DNA of 64,000 bases from Methylobacterium sp. DB0501 (GTDB lineage Bacteria; Pseudomonadota; Alphaproteobacteria; Rhizobiales; Beijerinckiaceae): contig NZ_JAAKGV010000003.1 in assembly GCF_011043735.1 (NCBI RefSeq), positions 186,001 to 250,000 of the forward strand. Reading direction: 5' to 3'. This document shows, piece after piece, positions 1 through 8,533 of the stretch (position 1 is its first letter; every line of letters begins with the position of its first letter). The translations under genes were made by a program, and so were the position numbers. Under the pieces are notes generated by a model. That model did not search any database. It saw nothing but the letters and a program-made list of their open reading frames with translations, and was not told where the DNA came from.

Positions 1-109
1 GCTGTTGGGGCACGCTTCCCTCGCGACGACGCAGGTTTACACCAAGGTCGATGCGGTTCGTCTGCTCGACGCGTTCGATGCCGCACATCCGCGGGCCCGG
101 GCATCGTGA
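1..109 (+). CDS. Tyrosine recombinase/integrase, C-terminal end (partial)
   Basis: Only the last 35 residues are in the window; the gene enters from the left edge in the frame that begins at base 2. The tail [20 protein letters not shown] carries the last catalytic motifs of the XerC/XerD/phage integrase family: the His of LGHASLATT and the nucleophilic Tyr of QVYTKV. The enzyme would cut and rejoin DNA through a 3'-phosphotyrosine. A chromosomal XerC/D or an element-borne integrase are both possible, because the N-terminal part that would decide is outside the window. A TGA ends it at 107-109. Confidence 0.8.
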   Translation, partial: LLGHASLATTQVYTKVDAVRLLDAFDAAHPRARAS

Positions 110-131
110 GCCATATCGGCTCATCGTAATC

Positions 132-159
132 GAGTGCTAATCTTTGCCGGTTAGCACTT
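132..159. repeat. Inverted repeat with CIRCE-like half-sites in everted order
   Basis: GAGTGCTAA (132-140), a 10-nt spacer and TTAGCACTT (151-159) form a near-perfect inverted repeat between the integrase end and the double receiver gene. The half-sites equal those of the HrcA operator CIRCE (TTAGCACTC-N9-GAGTGCTAA), but in the opposite order, so HrcA binding is not implied. It could be an operator of the downstream gene or a small hairpin. Confidence 0.45.
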
Positions 160-242
160 TAGACCCCAGGCGGCCCGACCTGCGACCTTGAACCGGAGGC
201 CGGGCCGATCCTGACGTTGACCTGCGATTCGGACGAAGCACG

Positions 243-1073
243 ATGGCGGTGAGCGACAAAGATGCCCGCGGACCGGCCACGGCCCTCGTCGCCGACCGCG
301 ATCCCGCCCTGCGCCGCAGCCTCGTGGCCCTGATCCGGGCGCATGACCCCTCGTTGCACATCATCGAGGCGGAGACGAGCCGCGAGACCTGCGAGACCTG
401 CCTGATCCACCGGCCGGTCCTCGCCTTCGTCGGCCTGCAATTCGAGGACGCGACGGGCCCGGAGGCGGTCGCCCGCTTCAAGGCGCAAGGGTTCGCGGTG
501 CCCTGCCTGATCCTGATCGCGACGCAGATCTTCTCTCGCTGGACGGAAGTCTCGCAGCACCTCGACGCCCACGAGTTCCTGCGCCTGCCCCTCGACGAGG
601 CCCATGTCGCCGGGCTGCTCCAGGCCCATGCCCGGCGCCGCCAGCCGACTCGCCTGCTCCTCGTCGACAGCGCCCCCCAGAGCCGCGCCCTGGTGCGCCG
701 GATCCTGGCGACCTCCGGGTTCAACCTCGCGGTCGAGGAGATCGAGAGCGGCCCCCATGCCCTCAAGCTCGCCCGGCAGGCGGCCTGCGACGTCGTGCTG
801 ATCGATGTCGGCCTGCGCGGCGGGGGCGGGGGGCTCGAACTCGCCTGCCAGATCCGCGAGGTGGCGCCCGGCACGCCGCTGGTGCTGATGACCGGGGGCG
901 ACGCCGCCTCCATGGCCCAGGCCTCGCGCCATTTCGGCATCGACTACGTGCTGCGGAAGCCCTTCTTCGCCCGCGACGTCGACCGGGTGCTCTACCACGT
1001 GCTGGGTCTGCGCCGGCCCTACCTCATCAACGCCACCACCGAGGCCCTGCCGGCCCAAGCCGCAGCGCGCTAG
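243..1073 (+). CDS. Tandem receiver-domain (REC-REC) response regulator without output domain
   Basis: A 276-residue protein built from two CheY-like domains. The second (about residues 135-255) is canonical: phospho-acceptor Asp188 in VVLIDVGL, Thr217 in VLMTGG and Lys239 in LRKPF. The first (about 12-128) keeps the acidic ADRD start but has Gly64 where the acceptor Asp is expected and Arg-Leu-Pro in place of the Lys-Pro motif, so it is probably not phosphorylated and may serve in dimerisation or docking. There is no DNA-binding or enzymatic output domain, and no histidine kinase is adjacent, so partner and pathway are unknown. The stop codon lies inside the first unit of a 19-bp tandem repeat. 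Confidence 0.75.
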   Translation: MAVSDKDARGPATALVADRDPALRRSLVALIRAHDPSLHIIEAETSRETCETCLIHRPVLAFVGLQFEDATGPEAVARFKAQGFAVPCLILIATQIFSRWTEVSQHLDAHEFLRLPLDEAHVAGLLQAHARRRQPTRLLLVDSAPQSRALVRRILATSGFNLAVEEIESGPHALKLARQAACDVVLIDVGLRGGGGGLELACQIREVAPGTPLVLMTGGDAASMAQASRHFGIDYVLRKPFFARDVDRVLYHVLGLRRPYLINATTEALPAQAAAR

Positions 1074-1115
1074 GGAAGCCGCAGCGCGCTAGGGAAGCCG
1101 CAGCGCGCTAGGGAA
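1059..1115. repeat. Three perfect copies of a 19-bp tandem repeat over a stop codon
   Basis: The unit GCCGCAGCGCGCTAGGGAA occurs at 1059-1077, 1078-1096 and 1097-1115 without a mismatch. The first copy contains the last codons and the TAG stop of the double receiver gene, so copies 2 and 3 repeat that stop downstream. Slippage is the likely origin. Confidence 0.9.
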
Positions 1116-1145
1116 GCCGCCGCGCGGTCGGCCCGAGCCGGTCGG

Positions 1146-2609
1146 TCACTCGGCCGGTACCTCGCGGGCCCGCCCGATGGCGACGTGCGGCACCAGGAGG
1201 GCGGTGGCGAAGGCCGCCGCGGAGATCACCAGCACGGCCCAGAAGGTCTGGTGCAGGGCGTGCTGCAGCACCTGTCGTACGGCCTCGGCCTCCCCCGGCA
1301 AGCCGCCCGCCGCCAGCGCCTGCTGCAGGCTGTCGGCCGTGACGGTGCTGCCCGCGGCCGCCAGGCCGTGATTGAGCACCGCGCCGAACACCGTGGCGCC
1401 GAGCGTGCTGCCGAGGTTGCGCGAGAAGATGTTCGACGCAGTGGCGCTGCCGCGCTGGGTCCAGGGCACGATCTCCTGGATCAGCATCAGGGCCGCGTTG
1501 CTGAGCAGCCCCATGCCGAAGCCCATGATCAGCGAGCCGGCTCCGGCCTGCGCCGGCGGGCTGCCGGGCTGCAGCGTCACGATCGCCAGCGCGCCGAGCG
1601 GCAGCAGCAGGCCGCCGGTGACCAGGATGCGCCGCAGGCCGAAGCGGTGCAGGTTGCGCGCCGCCAGCGTCGCGCCCATCGGCCAGCCGAGCACCATCAC
1701 GGTGAGCGCCATGCCGGCGACGATCGGGGTCTGCCCGAGCACGCCCTGCACGTACATCGGCAGGAAGGTGGTGAGCCCGATGAGCGCCATGCCCGCCAGG
1801 AGCGAGGTGGCGTTGGCGGCGGCGATCGGCCGGCGCCGCCAGAGGGCGGCGTCGATCACCGGTTCCGGCGCCCGGCTCTCCTGCAAGGCCAGCAGCACTG
1901 CCGCGACGAGGCCGAGCGCGGCGGCTCCCGTCACGACGGACCAGCGCGCCTCGCCTGCCTCGGTCAGCGCCACCATCAGGGCGGCGACCGTCAGGGTGAA
2001 CAGGGCCGCGCCCTTGGCGTCGACCGGCCGGCGCTGGCGCCGCTCGCCCTCGTGCAGGAAGAGCACGAACAGGGCGGTCGCCACCACCCCGACCGGCAGG
2101 TTGATCCAGAAGATCCACGACCACGAGGCGTGCGCGATGATGAAGCCTCCCGCCAGGGGCCCGACCACCGCCGAGATCGCCCAGACGCTGGCGAGGAAGC
2201 CCTGGATCCGCCCGCGCTCCTGGGCGCTGTAGAGGTCGCCCACGATGGTGAGCGCGATCGGCTGGATCGCCCCGGCGCCGACGCCCTGGATCAGCCGGAA
2301 GGCGATCATCGCCGGCATCGACCAGGCGAAGCCGCACAGGGTCGAGGCGGCGAGGAACACCGCGATGCCGATGAGCAGCACGGGCTTGCGCCCATGGATG
2401 TCGGCGAGCTTGCCGAACACGATGGTGGCGGCGGTCTGGGTCAGCAGGAAGCCGGAGAAGACCCAGGCGTAGAGCGACAGCCCGCCGAGCTCGCCGACGA
2501 TGCCCGGCATCGCGGTCGAGATGATCGTCGCCTCGATCGCCACCATCGCCATGGCGGCCATCACGGCGGCGATCACGAGGGGACGGCGCGTCGTCCGGGA
2601 AGTCGTCAT
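1146..2609 (-). CDS. MFS multidrug efflux transporter, DHA2 (EmrB/QacA-like) family
   Basis: A 487-residue integral membrane protein with about 14 hydrophobic segments, the number typical of the DHA2 drug:proton antiporters. The N-terminal helix carries the family pattern around VAIEATIISTAMPGI, followed by the loop 2-3 motif GKLADIHGRKPVL (motif A) and RLIQGVGAGAIQPIALTIV (motif B, with its Arg and Gly). PLAGGFI and the aromatic WSWIFWINLPVG that follow are motif C and the end of helix 6 in this family. It would expel hydrophobic compounds with proton uptake. No membrane fusion partner lies nearby and the substrate cannot be read from the sequence. It lies on the same strand as, and 115 bp downstream of, the Lrp-type regulator. 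Confidence 0.9.
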   Translation of the reverse strand: MTTSRTTRRPLVIAAVMAAMAMVAIEATIISTAMPGIVGELGGLSLYAWVFSGFLLTQTAATIVFGKLADIHGRKPVLLIGIAVFLAASTLCGFAWSMPAMIAFRLIQGVGAGAIQPIALTIVGDLYSAQERGRIQGFLASVWAISAVVGPLAGGFIIAHASWSWIFWINLPVGVVATALFVLFLHEGERRQRRPVDAKGAALFTLTVAALMVALTEAGEARWSVVTGAAALGLVAAVLLALQESRAPEPVIDAALWRRRPIAAANATSLLAGMALIGLTTFLPMYVQGVLGQTPIVAGMALTVMVLGWPMGATLAARNLHRFGLRRILVTGGLLLPLGALAIVTLQPGSPPAQAGAGSLIMGFGMGLLSNAALMLIQEIVPWTQRGSATASNIFSRNLGSTLGATVFGAVLNHGLAAAGSTVTADSLQQALAAGGLPGEAEAVRQVLQHALHQTFWAVLVISAAAFATALLVPHVAIGRAREVPAE

Positions 2610-2724
2610 GGTCGAAAGGCTTCGGGCAGGGGAGGGGGCCGACCGGCGCAGCTATACCGATCCGCCCGGAAAGCAACCGGTGCCCGGCGCAGGCCAGACC
2701 CGCGCGAAGCCGCCCGCCCAATGC

Positions 2725-3186
2725 TTACTCTGCGTAAGTGACCGGTAGGGCGGTGGTGTACTTGATCCGCTCCATCGCGAAGGCGGAACTGACGTCGTAG
2801 AGATCGACAGACTGGATCAACCGCTTGTAGACCCGGTCATAGGCCGCGATGTCGGGCACGACGATGCGCAGCAGGTAATCGGTCTCGCCGCTCATCCGGT
2901 AGAACTCGACCACTTCGGGGATCGTCACCACGGCGGCGCAGAACCGTTCGGCCCAGTCGGCGGTGTGCCGGTTGGTGCGCACCGACACGAACACCGTGAC
3001 GCCGACCCGCATCCGGTCGGGATCGAGCAGCGCCACCCGGCGCTGGATCACCCCCTGCGCCTCCAGCTTCTGGATCCGCCGCCAGCACGGCGAGGCCGAC
3101 AGGCCGACTCGCGCGGCGATCGCCTCCAGCGAGTCGGCCGCGTTCTCCTGCAGGCACAACAGGATTTTTCGGTCGAACTCGTCCAC
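2725..3186 (-). CDS. Lrp/AsnC family transcriptional regulator
   Basis: An N-terminal winged helix-turn-helix (DEFDRKILLCLQENAADS, then ARVGLSASPCWRRIQKLEAQ) is followed by an AsnC-type effector/oligomerisation domain ending in KYTTALPVTYAE. The GTG at 3184-3186 is chosen as start because it gives 153 residues, the family norm, and begins right at the conserved DEFDRKIL. The frame stays open upstream to 3336, but that stretch has no family character. Lrp proteins form dimers to octamers and bind DNA in response to amino acids. It is divergent from the DUF6356 gene, with a 179-bp shared promoter region, and may also control the exporter downstream. Confidence 0.9.
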   Translation of the reverse strand: MDEFDRKILLCLQENAADSLEAIAARVGLSASPCWRRIQKLEAQGVIQRRVALLDPDRMRVGVTVFVSVRTNRHTADWAERFCAAVVTIPEVVEFYRMSGETDYLLRIVVPDIAAYDRVYKRLIQSVDLYDVSSAFAMERIKYTTALPVTYAE

Positions 3187-3365
3187 GCAAGATTTTCCCA
3201 ATCGACGGCGATTCAGCACAACCAGCTTGCGTAATCCTGCGGTAAACCGGGAAAATTCGCAATCCGGCTTCGCGGCTCCCGTGCGATCCTCATGTGCCTT
3301 TCGAGACCCCCACAGTTCCTTCCGGACTCCGTCCAACGGGTCCTTCAGAAATCCGCGAGACTCCG

Positions 3366-3629
3366 ATGTCGAAGCTGTCCTTCTCCGAGCACCCGGCCTC
3401 CGTCGGCGAGACCTATTTCGAGCATATGGGCGTCGCGACCGGCTTCGGCCTCCGCATGATCGCCGGGGGGCTGGCCTGCCTGGTGCACGGCCTGCTGCCC
3501 TTCGCCTTCACCAGCACCGGCTCGCGCACGGTCCTCAAGCTGCACGACCGCATGGTGGCGCACCGCACGCGTGCGGCGCATGCCCGGGCCGATGCCTCCA
3601 CCGATGCCCCCGGTGCCGTCTCGGCCTGA
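3366..3629 (+). CDS. DUF6356 family small protein
   Basis: An 87-residue protein with the family core FSEHPASVGETYFEHMGVA, then GLACLVHGLLPFAF with one hydrophobic segment, and a basic tail KLHDRMVAHR. The function of the family is unknown; the central Gly/Leu-rich helix suggests membrane association. The ATG at 3366 is preferred over upstream starts because homologues begin at the Ser-Lys-Leu-Ser-Phe segment. It is divergent from an Lrp-type regulator that could control it. Confidence 0.75.
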   Translation: MSKLSFSEHPASVGETYFEHMGVATGFGLRMIAGGLACLVHGLLPFAFTSTGSRTVLKLHDRMVAHRTRAAHARADASTDAPGAVSA

Positions 3630-3782
3630 CCCCTTCTCTCGACGAGGCTCGTTTCGACGGGGCTTGCTCGCGTCGCGGCTTGACGTTTCCGGGACATTTC
3701 CGGACCCTGGCTCTCACACGGTCCCGGCGGGCACTCTCCCCGAGCGTCCGGACAGGGGCCGGGAACCAGGGAGCATTCGCCC

Positions 3783-4784
3783 ATGCCGTTCCTCAGGCGC
3801 GCCGTCGGCGCGCTGGCCGTCGCGCTCGGCCTTTCCGCCTCTCCTGCGAACGCCGAGACCGGCGAGGTCCGCTTCACCCGCCAGCCCGGCCTGATCTACA
3901 TGCCGATGGTGCTGGCCGAGCAGCAGCGCCTGGTCGAGAAGCACGTCGCGGCGGCGGGCCTCGGCCCGGTCAAGGTGAGCTGGGTCACGCTGACGAGCGG
4001 CGGCGCCTCGGTCGATGCGCTGATCTCCGGCAACGTCGACTTCGTGACGAGCGGCGCCACCAACCTGCTGCTGGCCTGGGACCGCACCCGCGGCGAGGTG
4101 AAGGGGCTGGCCGCCTCTGCCGGCGCGCCGATGATGCTCGTCACCCGCAACCCGGCGGTGAAGACGCTCGCCGACTTCTCGGCCAAGGACCGGATCGCGG
4201 TGCCGACCGTGAAGGTTTCCGCACAAGCGGTGATGCTGCAGATCGCCGCCGAGCGCCAGCTCGGCGAGGCCGGCCGCAACAAGCTCGATCCGATCACCGT
4301 GCAGCTCGGCCACCCCGACGCGGTGGGGGCGTTGCTCGGGGGCACCAGCGAGGTCAACAGCCACTTCTCGCTGCCGCCCTACCAGCAGATCGAGCTGAAG
4401 GACCCGAAGATCCACGTGGTGCTGAACTCCTACGACGTGGTCGGCGGGCCGTTGAGCAACGCCATCGTGTTCGGCCGCGGCAAGTTCATGGAGCAGAACC
4501 CCAGGACCACCGCCGCGGTGCTCGCCGCCATCGAGGAGGCGAACGCCCTCATTCGCGACGACCCGAAGCGCGCCGCCGAACTCTATCTCGGCGCCACCAA
4601 GGAGAAGTTCGAGCCCGACGAGCTCGTCGCCATGATGAAGCAGCCCGGCGTCGTGTTCTCGACCACGCCCTACGGCACGATGCTGCAGGCCGACCACCTG
4701 GCGAAGGCCGGCGTGCTGAAGACCCGGCCGAAGGCGTGGACGGATTTCTTCTACAAGGCGGTGCACGGCCAGCCGGGGACGTAG
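3783..4784 (+). CDS. ABC transporter substrate-binding protein, NMT1/SsuA-like
   Basis: A 333-residue periplasmic protein with a signal peptide (PFLRRAVGALAVALGLSAS, cleavage near ANA-ET). The mature part has the type II binding fold seen in nitrate/sulfonate/taurine binding proteins: an IYMPMVLAEQQRLVEKH opening, GGASVDALISGNVDFVTSGA and a late ATKEKFEPDELVAMMK helix. No permease or ATPase lies next to it, so it is an orphan that would have to work with components encoded elsewhere. The ligand is unknown; sulfonates, nitrate or a pyrimidine are all possible for this fold. Confidence 0.85.
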   Translation: MPFLRRAVGALAVALGLSASPANAETGEVRFTRQPGLIYMPMVLAEQQRLVEKHVAAAGLGPVKVSWVTLTSGGASVDALISGNVDFVTSGATNLLLAWDRTRGEVKGLAASAGAPMMLVTRNPAVKTLADFSAKDRIAVPTVKVSAQAVMLQIAAERQLGEAGRNKLDPITVQLGHPDAVGALLGGTSEVNSHFSLPPYQQIELKDPKIHVVLNSYDVVGGPLSNAIVFGRGKFMEQNPRTTAAVLAAIEEANALIRDDPKRAAELYLGATKEKFEPDELVAMMKQPGVVFSTTPYGTMLQADHLAKAGVLKTRPKAWTDFFYKAVHGQPGT

Positions 4785-4952
4785 GGGAGGGCGCGAGACG
4801 AGCCGGGCTTGGCCGACGGCGAGGCCCGGCTCCGACGACAGGCCCCCCTCCTGGTCGATCCGGGCTCCGCTTCGCGGCCCCGGGGCGGCCCTGCGAGGTG
4901 GACACGGGTCTGCAAACGGACCCGGCTTCGTGCCCCGGCCGGGCTTCGCGCC

Positions 4953-5297
4953 TCAGCGCCGCAGGAGATCCAGCCCGGCGCGGCCGACGGTGAGCTCGCC
5001 GATGTCGCATTCGGCCACGCTGTTGGCCGGGAAGGCGACGGCTCCCGAGGCCGAGGCGCCGCCGGTGCCGTAGCCGTAGGCGCTGCGGCCCCAGCCGCTC
5101 GCCGCCCGCACCGGCCGGGCGCCGGGGCGCGGATACGGCCCGACGGTGTCGTGGTCGAACGGGCTCCACATCCGGCAATCGTAGCCGGGCAGACCGGTGA
5201 TGAGGGGGCCGACGGGAGCGGGCGCGCGGGTCCGCGGGCCGGCGAGCGCCAGGGTCGGCATCAGGGCCGCGGCGATGAGGACGACGCTTCGGATCAT
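4953..5297 (-). CDS. Small secreted protein of unknown function
   Basis: A 114-residue protein starting at the ATG of 5295-5297, which has a good Shine-Dalgarno sequence (GGGAG) upstream. The N-terminus IRSVVLIAAALMPTLALA is a signal peptide. The mature part begins with a Pro/Arg-rich stretch, contains one Cys in GYDCRMWSP, a Gly/Ser/Ala-rich segment (YGYGTGGASASG) and a second Cys in VAECDIGELTVGRAG; the two Cys could form a disulfide in the periplasm. I do not recognise a family. Confidence 0.6.
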   Translation of the reverse strand: MIRSVVLIAAALMPTLALAGPRTRAPAPVGPLITGLPGYDCRMWSPFDHDTVGPYPRPGARPVRAASGWGRSAYGYGTGGASASGAVAFPANSVAECDIGELTVGRAGLDLLRR

Positions 5298-5540
5298 GCC
5301 CAGTCTCCCGGCCGTCGCGGCTGTCGGCCCTCTGGTCCGAGATAGGCGAGTGCGGACGCTCCGCCAGCGTGGCGGTCCGGGGTGAGGTGCCAATGTCGGG
5401 CGGGCTGCCGGCTTTGTCCGCCAGCGGGGCCGGTGACATCGTCGATCGATCCCACTCGGGACCTCGGGACGAGGTCCGGGAATAGGATCGCGCGGGAGGC
5501 GTCCGTCGAAGAGTCGAAGGGATCCGTCGCCCGGGAAGCC

Positions 5541-5858
5541 TCAATCCCGGCAGGTGATCCGGATCGGGCGGTCCGAGGTCTTCACCGCCGGGGCGGCCTC
5601 GATCGCGCCGGTATACTCGTCCTGGGCGGCGATGCCGTAGGAGGCCGACTTGGCGTAGCCCTGCGACTCGCACCAGGCATCCGCCACCACCTGGCCGCAC
5701 TCGCCGCCGGTGGCCAGGCACTCGGCGACGCCGTAGCCGTCGCTGGAGGGGATCAGGAAGGTCTTCTCCACGCCCGCCGTCTGCGAGGCGGCCAGCGCCG
5801 GGGCGGCGGCGCAGGCCAGGACACCGAGGGCGCTGAGGACGGCGAGGGTGTGACGCAT
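5541..5858 (-). CDS. Small exported cysteine-containing protein
   Basis: A 105-residue protein with a clear signal peptide (RHTLAVLSALGVLACAAAPA, cleavage after ALA). The mature domain has four Cys (VAECLATGGECGQ, DAWCESQGY, RITCRD), spaced as for two periplasmic disulfides. Conserved-looking stretches are AWCESQGYAKSASYG and RPIRITCRD. Short exported proteins of this layout are common in Hyphomicrobiales, but I know no function for them. It stands alone on its strand. Confidence 0.65.
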   Translation of the reverse strand: MRHTLAVLSALGVLACAAAPALAASQTAGVEKTFLIPSSDGYGVAECLATGGECGQVVADAWCESQGYAKSASYGIAAQDEYTGAIEAAPAVKTSDRPIRITCRD

Positions 5859-6205
5859 GGGGCAAACCTTCTGAACGGAGCCGTCGGCATCCGGCTCCGG
5901 CCCGACACTGGGCGTGGGTGGTAAACAATCTCTCTACGCATCGTGCGAGCGGGGCGATTACGCAGCGTCCGGCACGGGCTTGGCCCCGGCGGCGTCTGCC
6001 TTCTCGAATTGCTCACGGAATTGAGCTAACCCGGATCGGCTCTCCGGGGCGTCTCACCCGTGCAACAGGCGTCCGCCCCGGTCGCCCGCGCGGGGAGCGC
6101 CGGGAGGACCGGCCGGACGGGACCGAGCCCGATCCGGCAACGACTTAGAACCTCGGCCGGACCGCCCGACGGCGACCCGGCCCGACCCCGTCCCGCAGGT
6201 GTTTC
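5859..6205. other. Intergenic region without recognisable gene
   Basis: 347 bp between the divergent small exported protein and cysS. I see no gene, no RNA signature and no strong hairpin. It must hold the promoters of both flanking genes; no clear sigma-70 or EcfG boxes could be assigned by eye. Confidence 0.5.
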
Positions 6206-7600
6206 ATGGCCTCGCTGTTGCGCCTCTACAACACGCTCTCCCGGGCCAAGGAGCCGCTCCGGCCGATCGATTCGGGCCGGGTGCGGATGTATGCCTGCGG
6301 CCCGACCGTCTACGACGCCGCCCATATCGGCAACGCCCGGCCGCTGATCGTCTTCGACCTGCTGTTCCGGCTGCTGCGCCACGTCTACGGCGCGGAGGCG
6401 GTGACCTATGCCCGCAACGTCACGGACGTGGACGACAAGATCAACGCCCGGGCGGCGGAGCGCGGGATCACCATCCGCGAACTCACCGACGGGACGCTGG
6501 CGCAGTTCCACGACGACATCCGCCGCCTCGGCATCCTGATGCCCGGGGACGTGAACGTGGCGGGCCGACCCCCGGCGATGATCGAGCCGCGGGCGACCGA
6601 TCACATCGTCGAGATGGTCGCGCTGATCGACCGGCTGATCGCTGCCGGCCACGCTTACGTGGCCGAGGACCACGTGCTGTTCGACGTGCCCTCGATGCCC
6701 GATTACGGCGCCCTGTCGCGCCGCCCCCTCGACGAGATGGAGGCCGGCGCCCGGGTCGACGTGGCGCCCTACAAGCGGTCGCCGCTCGATTTCGTGCTGT
6801 GGAAGCCCTCGAAGCCCGGCGAGCCGTCCTGGTCCTCGCCCGGCGGCATCGAGGTCCCGGGGCGGCCGGGCTGGCACATCGAGTGCTCGGCCATGGCCTG
6901 GAAGCATCTCGGCGAGACCTTCGACATCCATGCCGGCGGCATCGACCTGGTGTTTCCCCACCACGAGAACGAGGTGGCGCAGTCGCGCTGCTGCTTCGGC
7001 ACGCCGGTGATGGCCAACATCTGGCTCCACAACGGCTTCCTGCAGGTCGAAGGGGAGAAGATGTCGAAGTCGCTGGGCAACTTCGTCACCTTGCGCGAGG
7101 TGCTGGCGGACTGGCCGGGCGAGGTCGTGCGCCTCGCCATGCTGCGCACCCATTACCGCCAGCCGATCGACTGGACCCTGCGCGCCCTGGAGGAGGCGAG
7201 CCGCACCCTCGACCGCTGGTACGATGCCGCCGGCGACGTAGCGCCCGGCCCGGCGCCCGAGATGGTGCTGGAACCCCTCCTCGACGACCTCAACACCCCG
7301 GCGGCGCTCGGCGAGGTGCACCGCCTCGACGATCCGGCGGCGCTCAAGGCGGGCGCCGGCCTCCTCGGTCTCCTCGGACAGTCGAAGTCCGAGCGCGACC
7401 GCGCGGCAATGGCGGCCTCGGGGGTCGACGCGGCGGCGGTGGAGCAACTGATCGCCGAGCGCAAGGACGCCCGCGCCCGCAAGGACTGGGCGGAATCCGA
7501 CCGGATCCGCGGCGCGCTGACCGCGCTCGGGGTGACGGTGAAGGACAACAAGGACGGCACCACCACCTGGACGGTGAGTCAGGAGGGGAGGACGGCATGA
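6206..7600 (+). CDS. cysS: Cysteinyl-tRNA synthetase
   Basis: A 464-residue class I aminoacyl-tRNA synthetase that activates cysteine with ATP and loads it on tRNA-Cys in the cytoplasm. The hallmarks are all present: Cys31 (ACGPTVYD) as first zinc ligand, the HIGH-type motif HIGN at 40-43, NVTDVDDKI, Cys227 in WHIECSAM, the HHENE zinc segment near 252-256 and the KMSKS loop at 285-289. Length fits the family. The C-terminal part ([18 protein letters not shown]) is the usual anticodon-side helix pair. A short ORF, the first part of a decayed MNT gene, begins 11 bp after the stop. Confidence 0.97.
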   Translation: MASLLRLYNTLSRAKEPLRPIDSGRVRMYACGPTVYDAAHIGNARPLIVFDLLFRLLRHVYGAEAVTYARNVTDVDDKINARAAERGITIRELTDGTLAQFHDDIRRLGILMPGDVNVAGRPPAMIEPRATDHIVEMVALIDRLIAAGHAYVAEDHVLFDVPSMPDYGALSRRPLDEMEAGARVDVAPYKRSPLDFVLWKPSKPGEPSWSSPGGIEVPGRPGWHIECSAMAWKHLGETFDIHAGGIDLVFPHHENEVAQSRCCFGTPVMANIWLHNGFLQVEGEKMSKSLGNFVTLREVLADWPGEVVRLAMLRTHYRQPIDWTLRALEEASRTLDRWYDAAGDVAPGPAPEMVLEPLLDDLNTPAALGEVHRLDDPAALKAGAGLLGLLGQSKSERDRAAMAASGVDAAAVEQLIAERKDARARKDWAESDRIRGALTALGVTVKDNKDGTTTWTVSQEGRTA

Positions 7601-7610
7601 GGATCGCGGC

Positions 7611-8008
7611 ATGAGGACGATCGAGGAGGTGCTGTCGCCGCCGACGGACGCGGAGGCCGCCGCCGCCCTGGCGCGGTTCGCCGTCGATGCACGCCGGCAT
7701 TACGGCCCGCGCCTCCTCGATCTCTACCTGATCGCCAGCCGCGCCCGGGGCGATGCCCGGCCCGAGAGCGACGCCGAAGGGGCCGTGTAATCCTGGCGGT
7801 GATCCTGACGGATGGAGCGTGGCGGATCATCGACGAAGCGCGCCTCCTTGCCGACCTCTGCTACGACCGGCTGATCGAGGACGGCCTCGATATCCAGGCT
7901 CGCCCGGTCTCCCAAAGCGCCTGGAAACGACCCGGCGCTCCACCCAAACCCCGCCCTGGTCCGCGCCATGCGGCGCGATGCCCGGCGCATCGAGGGGGGG
8001 GGCGGTGA
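7611..8008 (+). pseudogene. Decayed MNT-type nucleotidyltransferase (antitoxin of MNT/HEPN module)
   Basis: The ATG at 7611 opens a reading frame of 59 codons whose end LYLIASRARGDARPESDAE resembles the GSRARG...SDxD active site of minimal nucleotidyltransferases, but Gly is replaced by Ala and the second Asp by Glu. It stops at 7788-7790. The rest of such a protein (ILTDGAWRIIDEARLLADLC, YDRLIEDGLDIQARPVS) continues in another frame from about 7799, and the C-terminal part (HPNPALVRAMRRDARRIE) in a third frame. At least two frameshifts therefore separate the pieces. In intact modules the nucleotidyltransferase adds nucleotides to the HEPN toxin to silence it. Confidence 0.7.
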
Positions 8009-8160
8009 CGGAACTCCGGCTCCGGGCAGAGGAGGCTCTGGCCGAGGCCAGGATCCTGCTCGCGGCGGGTCGCCCGAACGGCGCGATCAACCGAGCCTAT
8101 TATGCCGCCTTCACGGCCGCGCGGGTGATCGTGGCGCGGCCGAACCGGACGGCGATCCGC
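8005..8160 (+). pseudogene. Truncated HEPN-domain toxin remnant
   Basis: From a GTG at 8005, TELRLRAEEALAEARILLAA then NGAINRAYYAAFTAARVIVA match the N-terminal half of HEPN proteins (alpha-helical partners of MNT enzymes, often RNases). Similarity ends near 8155; the frame then runs through meaningless Pro/Arg-rich sequence to 8250, antisense to the DUF1737 gene. The catalytic RX4-6H motif of HEPN RNases, which lies further C-terminal, is missing. Together with the preceding gene remnant it is a dead toxin-antitoxin module. Confidence 0.65.
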
Positions 8161-8188
8161 CGGGTTGACGCCTCCCCTCCGGCGGCCC

Positions 8189-8395
8189 TCACCCCTCGAC
8201 GACCGAGGGCCAGACGATGGCCTGCGCCACGATCACGTCCGTGCCGTTGAAGGTGCAGGACGGTGAGCCGTACAGCTTGTAGCCGAGCGCCAGCGCTTCC
8301 GAGATCCGGCGGCAGAAATTGGTGTCGTCCTTGCCGGTAATCAGGCGGTAGGGGAGCATGTCGTTCGGGGGCTTCGGGTCCGAGGTCGTGTTCAA
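8189..8395 (-). CDS. DUF1737 domain-containing protein
   Basis: The conserved part MLPYRLITGKDDTNFCRRIS, then EALALGYKLYGSPSCTFNG and VIVAQAIVWP is the DUF1737 fold, a roughly 60-residue domain of unknown role. I place the start at the TTG of 8393-8395 because AGGAG lies six bases upstream; this gives 68 residues. A GTG at 8431 and the ATG at 8359 are alternatives. The family is widespread in alphaproteobacteria as a small cytoplasmic protein; its function is not known to me. Confidence 0.75.
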   Translation of the reverse strand: MNTTSDPKPPNDMLPYRLITGKDDTNFCRRISEALALGYKLYGSPSCTFNGTDVIVAQAIVWPSVVEG

Positions 8396-8424
8396 GGTGG
8401 GCTCCTGGTGACGGTGCACGTTTG

Positions 8425-8464
8425 CTCCCACCCGCGACCTCGGGGCTGAGGTCGCGGGTGGGAG
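8425..8464. terminator. 17-bp perfect hairpin, possible bidirectional terminator
   Basis: CTCCCACCCGCGACCTC (8425-8441), a 6-nt loop and the exact reverse complement (8448-8464). It sits just upstream of the DUF1737 start and 70 bp beyond the stop of the LOG gene, which reads toward it. There is no T-run on either side, so factor-independent termination is uncertain; an intergenic palindromic repeat is the alternative. Confidence 0.55.
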
Positions 8465-8533
8465 AGCGCGAAGTCTGCCGCCTTTCCCCGGATGGGCCGA
8501 AAGTGGCAGCCCTCTTGGTGTGCCCTCGAAGGC

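Noticed and set aside
3187..3336. Longer N-terminus for the Lrp-type regulator
   Set aside because: Fifty extra residues would be needed before the conserved DEFDRKIL; they are not family-like, and the GTG at 3184-3186 gives the normal length.
8425..8464. Translation start of the DUF1737 gene at the GTG of 8431
   Set aside because: It would put the start inside a strong hairpin; the TTG at 8393-8395 has a proper AGGAG site.
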